From NCBI GenBank assembly GCA_900318145.1, contig ONJM01000002.1, positions 274,748 through 338,747 of the forward strand: a DNA stretch of 64,000 bases. The letters run 5' to 3'. Source of the stretch: an uncultured Eubacteriales bacterium. GTDB lineage: Bacteria; Bacillota; Clostridia; Christensenellales; Aristaeellaceae. Positions 54,446 to 63,557 of this stretch are shown piece after piece. Both the position numbers and the translations under genes were made by a program. The notes under the pieces were generated by a model, which was not told where the DNA came from, did no database searches, and worked only from the letters and a program-made list of their open reading frames with translations. How positions within the stretch are numbered: the first letter of the stretch is position 1; each line of letters opens with the position of its first letter.

Positions 54446-57400
54446 ATGTCTTCCTTTCTGCTCAGCATCGGCACTGCCGCCGATAAGCTGCTGCCAGATA
54501 TTGTTACAGCCCTGTCCTGCGGCGCCGCAGAATCTGCCGGGCGTCTGAATATATTCAGCCTTTCATCCTCCGGTGAAAATAACACTCAGACAGCTGAACT
54601 TGTTTCGGATATTGCCTCCTGCCGCCGTATGCTGGATGATTCCGTCAACTGCTGCCTTTTTCCGGTGGATTTTTCTTTTCAGTCATGTTCACCGGTTTTT
54701 CACTCTTTTCATGATCTTTCGGAAAATCCGGACGCGTCCCTGCTGATTTCCGCACTTCGCGGAAAAGGGCTTCCTTTATCCTGCCAGACGGACCGGGAAG
54801 CTGTTGAATGGAGTTTTTCAGATCTTCTGGAGCAAACGCAGGATGAGTCTGTTTCTCCTTTTCTTGCCTGGCTGAATACAATCCGGACAGAACTGGATCA
54901 AAATCATGCTGTCCGGCTTTCCTGCATTGCGGATCTGACCGATCCTTTTGCGGCGGGCATCCTCCTTGTGATGCTTCAGGATTTTCGGAACCGCTTCAAA
55001 AACAGACCGCTGTCTGTTTTTGTCATTGCGCTGGCCGTGTCTGCTTCTCCGGTGCCTTCCGGCTTTTTCAACGGTCTGAAAACCATGCTTGAAGCTGTTG
55101 AAAGCCGGAAACTGCTCCGCATGAATGATACGGATCCTTTGCGCGGGGCGGATTCCGCCTGGCTTTTGTCTCTTCCTTCATCCATGATGGAGTTTCCGGA
55201 TTCTTTCCGGATTCTTGCTGTTTCCGCAGCGCGTGTACTCGGTATAATCCACGGCAGGGAAGAACTTCCTTCTCCCGGATTGCATACACGTGAAACAGAC
55301 GGAACCCTTTCCGTCAGTTCGCTTGGGAATCAGGCTGGTTCTTTCGCGTCGTATATGAATCTGTCCGTATGGCTTCTGGCCGATGTGATTCCTTCCCTTC
55401 GGAATTTCCTTTCACATCCCGCGCGTCTGCGTTCCCTGGCGCTGAATCCGAGAACTTCCCTTTTCCGTCAGTTTTTTTCTGCTGCGGAAAACAAGAATCT
55501 TCTGCCGGTACTGGATCAGATTGAAAAAACGCTGAAAACCGTTCTTTCAGTCTGCCTTCGTTTTCTCCGGTCTGTTCCCTCCGCTCTTCGTTTTTCCTCC
55601 GAAAACGTGTCTCTATGGCAAAAGTCAGTGGATGCATGCGGACGCTATATTACCGTTGCGTCTGAATACGATACGTCTGTTGCGGAAGCGCGTGAATCCG
55701 GTCTGGACGCTGTCCGTCCTGTCCATCGTGTTTCTTTGGATGATACGGAAGAGGAAAAACTGATACGCCGTCTTGAGGATATGAAGCAACAGCTGGAGGA
55801 AGAAGAAAGAGCAAGGAATGAAACGCTTTCCGTTCTCGGGGGATATCGCGCGCTCCAGGTGCGTCAGGATTGCCTTTTTCGATGCAGGACTGCTTTGAAG
55901 GAAGCAGAAATCAAAGCCGCTTCTCCTGATGAAAACGCGGATCATCTGACAAGGTTGAAGCAGGAACGCCGCGTTCGTCTGCTGAAAGCGGCCGTGGAGC
56001 GATGCGAATCCGAACTTTTTCACGATAATATATATTCATCCGTTTCCGCAGTTCCGAAATCAGGGCTTTCCGGTACTGATCCGTACAGCGGTACGCCGCT
56101 TATCGCTGAATCCTGCCATATTCTTGAACAGCTTATTGCCGGTGAAGAATTCAATTCCAGAGTTCCGCTCCTTTTTCCGGATCTGCCTGAACCGGATCCA
56201 AAGACCCGCTGGAAACAGTTGCAGTCTTCCCTGAAAAACTTTGTGACGGAACGTCCGCTTCCGCTGATGCTTGCCAAAGCTTATGAACTTTGCACAGCCG
56301 AACTTTCGTCCTGCAGTTTCATATCCCGAAGCGTAATGCCTGGGCTTCCCCTTCTTCCCGATCTGATTCCGGATACTCCCCTGCTTCGGATCCGCGATGT
56401 AATCTCCCTGCTGCCCGATACCTGTCTTCCGGAATACAGCGTCGCTGAACAGCGCGGAGTTCTTGCAATGCTGCTTCTTCGCCAGTACCGCCGCCGTTTC
56501 CCCGGGGAGGCAGATATTTCCGTCACATGCTGCGAGCCGCAGGCTTCCCCCCTGCTCCGTTACTGGCTGTCCGCCAACCTTTCGGAAAAAGTATACATTA
56601 TTTCTTTTGCAGCAGAGGATAACGTTTACCCTTTTGCTCTGATCCTTCCGGGTAAAGCCTTTCTTCCGGCCCGGCGCACAGCGGCTTACCGCGGCCTGAT
56701 TCCTGCTTTTGCAACCTGGTTTAACCCTGAAAACGCTTCTTTCTCTGATCCGTGTGATTACCTTGGCGAAGGAGACCGCCGGCTGCTTCTGGAATGCCTG
56801 GACGCCTGGCTTCCCGCTCTGCCGGAAGATATGCCGCCTGAATTCCGTGTTTTCCTGCAGAATTTCCGGAATGATATCTCCCGCAGCCGCGCCCCGTTCC
56901 ATGAAGACCGGCATTTTTTTACCCGACTGCGCGCGGTATGTGGTCTGCAGACCCTTCCCGCCTATGCGCCTTCCCTGAAAAAACTCCCCTGCTTCTATGA
57001 GCATTTCCTTGGCGAAGATAGGATTGGTTCCTGTATCACTGGGATTTCCGGTTTTTCGGCGTCTTCCTGTACAGATATTCCGGAAGAAGTCCTTTACCTG
57101 TATCGGGATATCCCGTTTGCCCGAGAGGATTCCTCGCTTTTACTGGACAGCCCGCATGCGGCCGGCGAGGATTATACACTGAAACGTCTTGCTTCGGAAT
57201 GTGAGATTCTTTCCGACTCATCGGACGATTACAGGGATGCCCTTGTTACCGGCCTGCATCATCTTCTTGCACGTTTCCCGGATATTCTTCCTGAAATCCG
57301 CGAGTCAGCGAATACACTCCTTGTGGATGCGGAAAAGCCGGTTATCAGAAAGGAACCTTCCATTGAGTGGCCCTGGGATTCAAAATCTCCTTCCCTGCTC

Positions 57401-59590
57401 ACCGTACTGCGTGAATGCCTCGGAGATACGCTGCCTCAATATGCACTTGATCCTTTCTCAGATCTTCTTGCTGTTTTTCCGGCCCGCGGCGGAGATGTAA
57501 TCGGTGACGCGATGCTTTCCGCCATGTGTACAGTTCTTCCGCGCGAGAAGCCTGCCGGAAATCAGGAAGCGTCCGTTCTTCAGCCGGATGCGGTTCTGCC
57601 GCCTCTTTCCCCGTCTTTCGGGCATGCGCTTTGTACATTGCCGGAAGGACGCACACTGCTCCGTCCCGGACTTCTCTCCTTTTCACCGAATGAAGACGGA
57701 TCTTTCCGTGTAACGCTCACGCTGGACGGCGCGTTCCCGGTCCGGCTGATCCGTTGCTATTCTCCGGAGGAAATCCTGCACCTCTATGCGCATGATATTC
57801 CTACTGTCGCTGTTTGGCCTTCAGTTCCTTTCCCGAGGGATGAATGGAAAGCATATTTCGTATACGCGCATATGACGGCACCGTATGCCTTGTCCGTTCT
57901 TCCGGAAAACGGTATCTTTACTGAAGTTCCGGAAATCTCAGATAAGCGTCTTGCGGCTGTCCTCGAATCCTTCCCGGTTTGTTTCTCCCTCTCACGGGAT
58001 GGGAAAACAGCCGGAATCCTTCCAAATCTTCTTCCGCAGCCTATTCGCGAATCTTCAGATCCGGTAGAGATCTGTGTTGATTTCGGCTCTTCCGGTACTT
58101 CTGTGGTTATTGCCTCCGGCGGACAGCGTAGACCGCTGCACGGACCTGTCATGGTCCGTACGCTGATGAACAATCCTGCGGCTTCACGGGATCTTCTGCG
58201 CAGGGAGTTTATTCCTGCTGTACCCGTATCCGCGCTGCTTCCCACCGTTTCACGCCTTTTCCGCAACGTGCCGGGATCTTCCCCTGTACCTTTCGTGGAC
58301 GGAATCATTCTGATGTCTTCTGATCTGGAAGATCTTCTCTCCACGCCTTCGGATGCTGTTTACACAAGTCTGAAATGGGAGGAGGAAAAAGGACGTTCGG
58401 GCTTTCTCTGCCTGCATCAGGTGCTGCTGATGTCCGCCCTTCAGGCAAGATGTGACGGCGCTTCTTCTGTTTCCATGCGTTTCTCCCTGCCGGATGAAAT
58501 GGCGAAGGAAGGCCGGGAAACCCTCATGAATCTGTTTCTTTCAATCTGCGGAAACGTACTGTTGGAAAGCGGATATTCCGTACCTCCGGATGGTCTTCCC
58601 GTTTCCTTTGCCTCCGAGAGCTCCGCGCTTGGTGCTTATTTCCGCTACTGTTCTCCGGATGATACGCGCGGAGGATTTATGGTCCTGGATCTTGGCGCGT
58701 GTACAGCTGATATTTCCCTTTTCCTCCGCGGTCGCGAACAGGCTGTCCGTACGTGCCAGATACCGCTCGGAATCCATTATATGCTGCTCCCCTCGCTTCT
58801 GCGGGATCCTGATCTTCTGACCCGTGAATTCGGTTTTTATCCGGACGAAACTTTCCGCCGCAATCTATCTCTCCTGACACGCGCGCTTCATGCCGCACGT
58901 ACAGATACCACTGCGCTTCGCAAAGCACGGGTGGCGCTGGATTATTTCATATCAGACCATCTGAGCATTCTGATTTCTCTTGCGCTCAGCCTTGCATCCG
59001 GCGGTACAATTACCCGCTCAGGAGCGTTGCTGCTGCTGTTTTTCTCCTACCTGCTGATGCTCTCCGGTCTGGTACTGCTTCAGCTGGCGGCTGATCCGAA
59101 CAAAAATGATTTTCTTCCCGAACAAATGTCTCTTTGCCTTGCCGGTCGGGGTTCATCTCTGCTCGAAGCGCTTCCTCCGCCGCTGAAGACATCGCTCTGG
59201 CATTTCCTTTCCATGTTCCGGAACAGGCGGGTAGCTTCCATTTCTCTCCTCTTTTCTTCAGAGAAAAAGATGGAGATTCCGGTCGGTCTTTCAATGCTGC
59301 AGGAAGTGTATCATATGCTGCCGCCCGCCTCCGCCGTGCCTGCTTCCATCGCTGTACGTCCGGCTGAACTGCTTCCCGAATTCCTGCTTCGTTTCCACCG
59401 AGAATTCCCGGCTGCCTCGGAACTTCTCTTCCCCGGTTTCTATACCAATGATTACTATCATCCTTTCTCCGCCCTCGGAGAATCGCTGATTTCATCTTCC
59501 ATTGACCAGTCTTTCCCGCCTGCGGATACTCCCCGTCCCTATGATTCCCTCTCCGCATGGATCGGAAATCTTCTGGATCTCATGCCGTGA
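54446..59590 (+). CDS. Giant protein of unknown function with C-terminal actin/Hsp70-type ATPase domain
   Basis: A single 1714-residue frame, ATG behind AAGGAG. No signal peptide, so probably cytoplasmic. Residues 1-300 are predicted alpha/beta; SFLLSIGTAADKLLPDIVTAL followed by LSCIADLTDPFAAGILLVMLQ and a later SVFVIALAVSASPV resembles, weakly, the Rossmann order of tubulin/FtsZ-like proteins, with the GTGSG signature lost. About 434-525 is a charged coiled coil. The middle (about 530-1200) is unrecognised. From about 1207 the actin-fold signals appear: phosphate 1 CVDFGSSGTSVVIA (about 1209-1222), phosphate 2 VLDLGACTADISLFLRG (about 1413-1429), adenosine loop SLCLAGRGSSLLEA (about 1562-1575), separated by a strongly hydrophobic stretch (about 1523-1548). 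It is coupled to an SpoU methylase 11 bases downstream. Confidence 0.7.
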   Translation: MSSFLLSIGTAADKLLPDIVTALSCGAAESAGRLNIFSLSSSGENNTQTAELVSDIASCRRMLDDSVNCCLFPVDFSFQSCSPVFHSFHDLSENPDASLLISALRGKGLPLSCQTDREAVEWSFSDLLEQTQDESVSPFLAWLNTIRTELDQNHAVRLSCIADLTDPFAAGILLVMLQDFRNRFKNRPLSVFVIALAVSASPVPSGFFNGLKTMLEAVESRKLLRMNDTDPLRGADSAWLLSLPSSMMEFPDSFRILAVSAARVLGIIHGREELPSPGLHTRETDGTLSVSSLGNQAGSFASYMNLSVWLLADVIPSLRNFLSHPARLRSLALNPRTSLFRQFFSAAENKNLLPVLDQIEKTLKTVLSVCLRFLRSVPSALRFSSENVSLWQKSVDACGRYITVASEYDTSVAEARESGLDAVRPVHRVSLDDTEEEKLIRRLEDMKQQLEEEERARNETLSVLGGYRALQVRQDCLFRCRTALKEAEIKAASPDENADHLTRLKQERRVRLLKAAVERCESELFHDNIYSSVSAVPKSGLSGTDPYSGTPLIAESCHILEQLIAGEEFNSRVPLLFPDLPEPDPKTRWKQLQSSLKNFVTERPLPLMLAKAYELCTAELSSCSFISRSVMPGLPLLPDLIPDTPLLRIRDVISLLPDTCLPEYSVAEQRGVLAMLLLRQYRRRFPGEADISVTCCEPQASPLLRYWLSANLSEKVYIISFAAEDNVYPFALILPGKAFLPARRTAAYRGLIPAFATWFNPENASFSDPCDYLGEGDRRLLLECLDAWLPALPEDMPPEFRVFLQNFRNDISRSRAPFHEDRHFFTRLRAVCGLQTLPAYAPSLKKLPCFYEHFLGEDRIGSCITGISGFSASSCTDIPEEVLYLYRDIPFAREDSSLLLDSPHAAGEDYTLKRLASECEILSDSSDDYRDALVTGLHHLLARFPDILPEIRESANTLLVDAEKPVIRKEPSIEWPWDSKSPSLLTVLRECLGDTLPQYALDPFSDLLAVFPARGGDVIGDAMLSAMCTVLPREKPAGNQEASVLQPDAVLPPLSPSFGHALCTLPEGRTLLRPGLLSFSPNEDGSFRVTLTLDGAFPVRLIRCYSPEEILHLYAHDIPTVAVWPSVPFPRDEWKAYFVYAHMTAPYALSVLPENGIFTEVPEISDKRLAAVLESFPVCFSLSRDGKTAGILPNLLPQPIRESSDPVEICVDFGSSGTSVVIASGGQRRPLHGPVMVRTLMNNPAASRDLLRREFIPAVPVSALLPTVSRLFRNVPGSSPVPFVDGIILMSSDLEDLLSTPSDAVYTSLKWEEEKGRSGFLCLHQVLLMSALQARCDGASSVSMRFSLPDEMAKEGRETLMNLFLSICGNVLLESGYSVPPDGLPVSFASESSALGAYFRYCSPDDTRGGFMVLDLGACTADISLFLRGREQAVRTCQIPLGIHYMLLPSLLRDPDLLTREFGFYPDETFRRNLSLLTRALHAARTDTTALRKARVALDYFISDHLSILISLALSLASGGTITRSGALLLLFFSYLLMLSGLVLLQLAADPNKNDFLPEQMSLCLAGRGSSLLEALPPPLKTSLWHFLSMFRNRRVASISLLFSSEKKMEIPVGLSMLQEVYHMLPPASAVPASIAVRPAELLPEFLLRFHREFPAASELLFPGFYTNDYYHPFSALGESLISSSIDQSFPPADTPRPYDSLSAWIGNLLDLMP

Positions 59591-59601
59591 AAGGAGCGCC
59601 T

Positions 59602-60348
59602 ATGGAACTGATTACATCTGTCAAAAATCCCCGCGTACAATTCTGGAAATCGCTTGGCAGCCATAAGGGCCGCGCAGAAGCTGACGCGTTTCTTGTTGAA
59701 GGCTCCCGGATGGTGCTGGAAGCGGTTTCTTCTGATTTCATGATCCTTTCCGTACTGATACGTGAAGATTATGCTCCATCCTTCACGCTTCCTGAAAACA
59801 TTCCGGCATTCCGCCTTTCAGCGCATGCCTTTGCCGCTGTAACCGATACCCGCACGCCCCAGGGAATCGCCGCAGTACTCTCACGACGTGTCCTTCCCCT
59901 GGAAGGTACCCGTTTTGTAGCGCTGGACGCTGTACAGGATCCCGGCAACGCAGGTACGATTATCCGCACCGCGGATGCTGCAGGATTTGACGGAATACTC
60001 CTCGGACCGGAATGCGCTGACCTGTTTTCTCCGAAAGTTCTCCGTTCCACCATGGGAAGCATCTTCCGCATGCGTTTCGCTTTTCCTCAGGATCTTCCCG
60101 CAGCACTTTGTGATCTTCGGGAAAAAGGTTTTTCAGTTCTCTCCTCCCAGCTGGACGGCGAACCTTTCTTTGAGCGGAAAAATGTTTCTTCTTCCTTTGT
60201 CCTGATTATTGGAAACGAAGGAAACGGTGTTTCCGAAGCTGTAAAAGCCGAAGCCACGCATCATCTTCGTCTGCCCATGCGTGGAGGAGCCGAATCGCTG
60301 AATGCTGCCATAGCTGCAGGAATCATGATGTATGACCTAATGCGCTGA
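59602..60348 (+). CDS. TrmH/SpoU-type RNA 2'-O-ribose methyltransferase
   Basis: A 248-residue SPOUT methyltransferase: substrate-binding N-domain (SVKNPRVQFWKSLGSHKGRAEADAFLVEG near 5-33, partly quoted), and the knotted domain with ALDAVQDPGNAGTIIRTADAAGFDG near 110-135, VLIIGNEGNGVSEAV near 200-214, and RLPMRGGAESLNAAIAAGI near 222-240. The ATG at 59602 follows AAAGGAG 11 bases behind the giant gene's stop. The rRNA or tRNA target is not known. Confidence 0.9.
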   Translation: MELITSVKNPRVQFWKSLGSHKGRAEADAFLVEGSRMVLEAVSSDFMILSVLIREDYAPSFTLPENIPAFRLSAHAFAAVTDTRTPQGIAAVLSRRVLPLEGTRFVALDAVQDPGNAGTIIRTADAAGFDGILLGPECADLFSPKVLRSTMGSIFRMRFAFPQDLPAALCDLREKGFSVLSSQLDGEPFFERKNVSSSFVLIIGNEGNGVSEAVKAEATHHLRLPMRGGAESLNAAIAAGIMMYDLMR

Positions 60349-60389
60349 TATTTTCTGCTGCGTTTCGTGGTAGTACGCTGAAATACTGC

Positions 60390-60418
60390 TTGACAAAATG
60401 GTATCACATCCGTATAAT
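60390..60418 (+). promoter_or_regulatory. Promoter for tRNA-Trp
   Basis: TTGACA (60390-60395), 17-base spacer, TATAAT (60413-60418), 19 bases before the tRNA. Confidence 0.9.
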
Positions 60419-60436
60419 TTAGTCTGTTGCGGATAC

Positions 60437-60507
60437 AGGGGCATGGTGTAATGGTAACACGTGGGTCTCCAAAACCTTTGTTGAGGGTTCGAATCCTTCT
60501 GCCCCTG
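60437..60507 (+). tRNA. tRNA-Trp (anticodon CCA)
   Basis: Folds into a cloverleaf: acceptor arms AGGGGCA (60437-60443) and TGCCCCT (60500-60506) with discriminator G, D-arm GTG/CAC, anticodon loop CTCCAAA with CCA at 60469-60471, and T-arm GAGGG/CCTTC with loop TTCGAAT. The anticodon stem has a G-T and a T-T step. The 3' CCA is not encoded. It has its own promoter and terminator and marks the edge of the following defence island. Confidence 0.95.
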
Positions 60508-60518
60508 CTGCAAATCAG

Positions 60519-60549
60519 AGCCTTGAAGCCATTGAGTTTCAGGGCTTTT
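60519..60549 (+). terminator. Terminator of tRNA-Trp
   Basis: AGCCTTGAA (60519-60527) pairs with TTCAGGGCT (60538-60546, one G-T step), followed by TTTCTC. The sequence becomes AT-rich beyond it. Confidence 0.65.
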
Positions 60550-60646
60550 CTCATGTTTTTGGAGTGATAGCCAAATACCAGATATGACAAGTTAATGCTG
60601 AAAAATGATCTTTTTTTCTATCTTTTTTCGACTGTTTTTCAAAAAT

Positions 60647-60670
60647 TGACCCTCAAAATGACCCTCAAAA
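60647..60670. repeat. Tandem 12-bp repeat, two exact copies
   Basis: TGACCCTCAAAA occurs at 60647-60658 and again at 60659-60670 without a gap, within a very AT-rich stretch just after tRNA-Trp. Its role is unknown; an integrase-binding site or remnant is one possibility given the island that follows. Confidence 0.6.
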
Positions 60671-60710
60671 CACAAAAAGTGCATACATTGAAAGCAAAGG
60701 GCTGCAGCTA

Positions 60711-61007
60711 TTATTCACAAGCAAAAAAAACGAAAAAAAAAGGAATATCACATGTTATTAACAAAGACTCTTTTTGCCGAATGAGTTCATCTAAAGCGAG
60801 ACATTTTTCATCGAGATAATCAGCTATTTCCTCCTGCTCATCCAAAGGGACATCGTATAGCCTAACCTGTATAAAGTTTGCATACCTCATTGCTTGTCCA
60901 TCTCGAACCATATTCGTGGTACTTTGAATAGCATTGATGTATACGGATGATTTGAGCAGCCAGCGGTAAAACCGAGGATAGACCTTGTCAAGATTTGGGA
61001 TTAGCAT
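60711..61007 (-). pseudogene. Fragment of a type I restriction specificity subunit (HsdS), C-terminal end
   Basis: About 98 residues matching the end of HsdS: NMVRDGQAMRYANFIQVRL, DEQEEIADYLDEKCLALDELIRQKES. This is the second conserved region after the second target-recognition domain. The N-terminal domains are absent upstream and the end runs into unrelated AT-rich sequence (TCDIPFFFVFFACE). No HsdM or HsdR is near. A relic of a shuffled specificity gene. Confidence 0.75.
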
Positions 61008-61081
61008 TACGTAAGCAGAACTAATAGAACCCGTATTGGTGCTTTATTCCAATCCACCTTGGAAGCTTCTCATACTAATAA

Positions 61082-61444
61082 CAAAATCCCCAGCTTATAC
61101 ATGCTTCAGAATAGAAAGTGGCATTCTGATTGTTTAGCACAGGAATACTGCTGAAGGATGTAGGCACCGGTGCGGAGATGGAAAACAAGCTGGCAATGGC
61201 AGAGAGAATCTTTACCCGATTTTCCTCCTTCATTGAGCTTTTATTGAAGAGACCAAAGAAGGTGAAGGGATCAATGTCGACCAGCTAATTATCCTTTTCC
61301 AGCGTGGGTATGTTGATACTGGTGGTTTCCGTAAATCTGTTTGACCTTATCAACGAGATCGGCTCGGCTGGCCTTATACTGAAGCAGCTTTGACGCCAAT
61401 TCCTTATAAAACTCTACCCAGTCAAACTGGTTTTCAGCATTCAT
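61082..61444 (-). pseudogene. Decayed McrB-type restriction ATPase, N-terminal remnant
   Basis: Read on the minus strand from the ATG at 61444 (behind GGAGGG), frame 1 gives MNAENQFDWVEFYKELASKL and continues LLQYKASRADLVDKVKQIY for 38 residues or so, then shifts frame near 61330; the next frame reads INIPTLEKDN, has a TAG, then LVDIDPFTFFGLFNK, SISAPVPT and IPVLNNQNATFYS. Together these match the N-terminus of AAA-type McrB restriction proteins often found beside BREX genes. The ATPase part is missing; a stop follows near 61085. One frameshift and one nonsense codon make it dead. Confidence 0.7.
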
Positions 61445-61478
61445 TGTGATTCCCTCCTATTTCTCAATCCGAATGGCC

Positions 61479-63542
61479 TTACTCGACCCCCAGCGCCTTA
61501 AACACCGCGTCCTCCGCGCTACTGTACGGAATCAACTGAAACGCACCCATAAGATCCGCGGGTACCGTTGTGAAATCAATCATGGAAAGCGATGGGATCA
61601 GTACCTTCTTTGCGCCGCTGTCAAGGCAGCACTGCAGCGTGTTGGCCAGTTCATCCACCTTGATCATCGTACCGCTGATGCTGATCTCGCCGAGCACAGC
61701 CAGGCTGCCCAGGGTAGGCCGCCCCAGGGCGATGGAGCACAGGGCGATCAGGCTGGGCAGGGCCAGCTTGCCGGTCATGCCGATGCCCTGCAGATCCTGA
61801 TAGTTGACGATGTAGTCCTTCGTGGTGGTGCTGATGCTGCCACTGATCCGGTTGCCGTTGGCCTTAAGGAAGTTGAAAGCCGTGTTGGAGGATTCGCGGG
61901 CATCACGGTCTGTGCCGATGCCGGTTCGCTCGAACTTGCCGTTGCCGGGGAGCATCTGGCTCTCCAGCCGGAAGACACCAATCATGCCTGACTTGCCACG
62001 GCTGACGGTATAAATCTGACCGGGATTACACAAGCCCTCCGGGATCAGTTTGCCGCCGCCCTGTTCGGGGACGGAAACATAGTGCTCCTCGAAGGTCTCA
62101 TTGTCGATATAGCTGAAGTTCACATCGTAGAACTCCATGCCGCCCAGCTTCTTCAGCTGTTCTTTCACGCGGCGGCGCATCTCCAGCGCGATCTGCAGGA
62201 CTTCTTCCAGCTCTTCCTTGCTGAACTCGCCATCGGGATAGATCAGCTTCAGCAGGCCATCCACGGTGCGGCGCACGGCAATGGTGTCGCGCTGGTTCAG
62301 ATTCTTGCCAAGGCGGAACCAACGATCCAGCGCATCGCCATACTGCTCCTTGCGCAGTTCGCGGATGAACTCCGCCAGATAGTCCGTGATAAAGCCGTAA
62401 TCATCGGTAAAGTGCTCAGGGCGGAACTTGGGCACTTCCCAGCCGGGTAGGTAACAGTGGATGCGGTCAAGGAAGGCGGTATCCGTGCCCATCTCCGGCG
62501 GGAACGGGTCGAACAGGCTACTGGTTTTCAGCAGTACATCCACGCTCTGGTTGATGTTGCCAACAAAGACCATGGAGGCGGAGGCGGCCTTTTCTTCCTT
62601 GCCACGGGCGAAGGAACCGGATGCCATGTAGTCCTTCATAATCTGCACGCCATCTTTATCCTTGAACTTGATACCAGCCACCTCGTCGAAGGCCACACAA
62701 TCCCACAGACCCACCAAGCCAACCTGCTTGCGGGCCATGTTGTAGAACAGGTTAGCCACCGTGGTCTGGCCGCCGGAGACCAGAATGCTGTTCGGGGAGA
62801 TCTCCTTGAACAGGTGGCTCTTGCCGGTGGAGCGCGGGCCAAGCTCGCACAGGTTATAGTTGTTCTCTACCAGCGGCACCATACGCAGGATCAGCAGCCA
62901 CTTTTCACGGATCGTCAGCTCATCCGGCTCCATGCCGATGGAGCGCAGCAGAACATCCATCCACTCATCCTTTGTGAATGCCTTCCGTCCCGCTTTCAGG
63001 TCGTCGATGTCGATGTGCGGCATCTGGATCGGCGTCAGTTTCCGGATCTGGATGGGATAGCCGTTCTTCTTTTCTTCCTCGACGAACTCATAATCCAGTT
63101 GCACGATGCACCAGATGCCGCCACAGAGCAGCCGGTCAAACTTCTCAGGATACTCATCCTCAATCGGCACCTTCTGCAGACCCAGGTTGGAGAACTCCGC
63201 GAAATAGCGGTTCTTCTGGATATCCAGCTGCACGGTTATCATATCGATAACCGTATGGCTGCCGCGCTTGCGTAGCTGGGAGAGGATCTTCTGGCTCTCA
63301 TCCGGTCGCACGAAGTTGTCCGCCAGGATTCGTTTCACCTGCTGCACGCCAGATTCGATGATGGTGTCATCGTCGGAGGAGCAGTACTGGCCCAGCAGGA
63401 ACTCAAGGACATAGACAGGCACATTGGCCCCTTCCTTGATTTTCTTGGTCAGATCCTTGCGGACAATCCGCCCGTCGAAATGCTCACGCAGCTTTCCCTT
63501 GATGATTTCACGGGTATCCGATGTTGTCTCAAATCCAGACAT
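61479..63542 (-). CDS. brxL: BREX system Lon-related AAA+ protein BrxL
   Basis: A 687-residue protein of the BrxL family, a BREX phage-defence component that assembles into DNA-binding rings. It has a family N-terminal domain (about 1-200, LREHFDGRIVRKDLTKKI), Walker A LGPRSTGKSHLFKEI near 239-253, a Walker B-like CVAFDEVAGIKFKDKDG near 284-300, and a C-terminal Lon-like domain from about 540 (GRPTLGSLAVLGEISISGTM, AGAKKVLIPS-like GAKKVLIPSLSM). The reading frame is intact. It begins 15 bases after the pglX stop with CCGGAGG before its ATG, so the two are co-transcribed. Confidence 0.93.
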   Translation of the reverse strand: MSGFETTSDTREIIKGKLREHFDGRIVRKDLTKKIKEGANVPVYVLEFLLGQYCSSDDDTIIESGVQQVKRILADNFVRPDESQKILSQLRKRGSHTVIDMITVQLDIQKNRYFAEFSNLGLQKVPIEDEYPEKFDRLLCGGIWCIVQLDYEFVEEEKKNGYPIQIRKLTPIQMPHIDIDDLKAGRKAFTKDEWMDVLLRSIGMEPDELTIREKWLLILRMVPLVENNYNLCELGPRSTGKSHLFKEISPNSILVSGGQTTVANLFYNMARKQVGLVGLWDCVAFDEVAGIKFKDKDGVQIMKDYMASGSFARGKEEKAASASMVFVGNINQSVDVLLKTSSLFDPFPPEMGTDTAFLDRIHCYLPGWEVPKFRPEHFTDDYGFITDYLAEFIRELRKEQYGDALDRWFRLGKNLNQRDTIAVRRTVDGLLKLIYPDGEFSKEELEEVLQIALEMRRRVKEQLKKLGGMEFYDVNFSYIDNETFEEHYVSVPEQGGGKLIPEGLCNPGQIYTVSRGKSGMIGVFRLESQMLPGNGKFERTGIGTDRDARESSNTAFNFLKANGNRISGSISTTTKDYIVNYQDLQGIGMTGKLALPSLIALCSIALGRPTLGSLAVLGEISISGTMIKVDELANTLQCCLDSGAKKVLIPSLSMIDFTTVPADLMGAFQLIPYSSAEDAVFKALGVE

Positions 63543-63557
63543 ACACTTATCCTCCGG

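Noticed and set aside
60595-60819. A 74-codon plus-strand frame just behind tRNA-Trp, considered as a remnant integrase
   Set aside because: Lys/Thr-rich translation lacks the tyrosine-recombinase catalytic residues; it contains the 12-bp repeat and is more likely non-coding.
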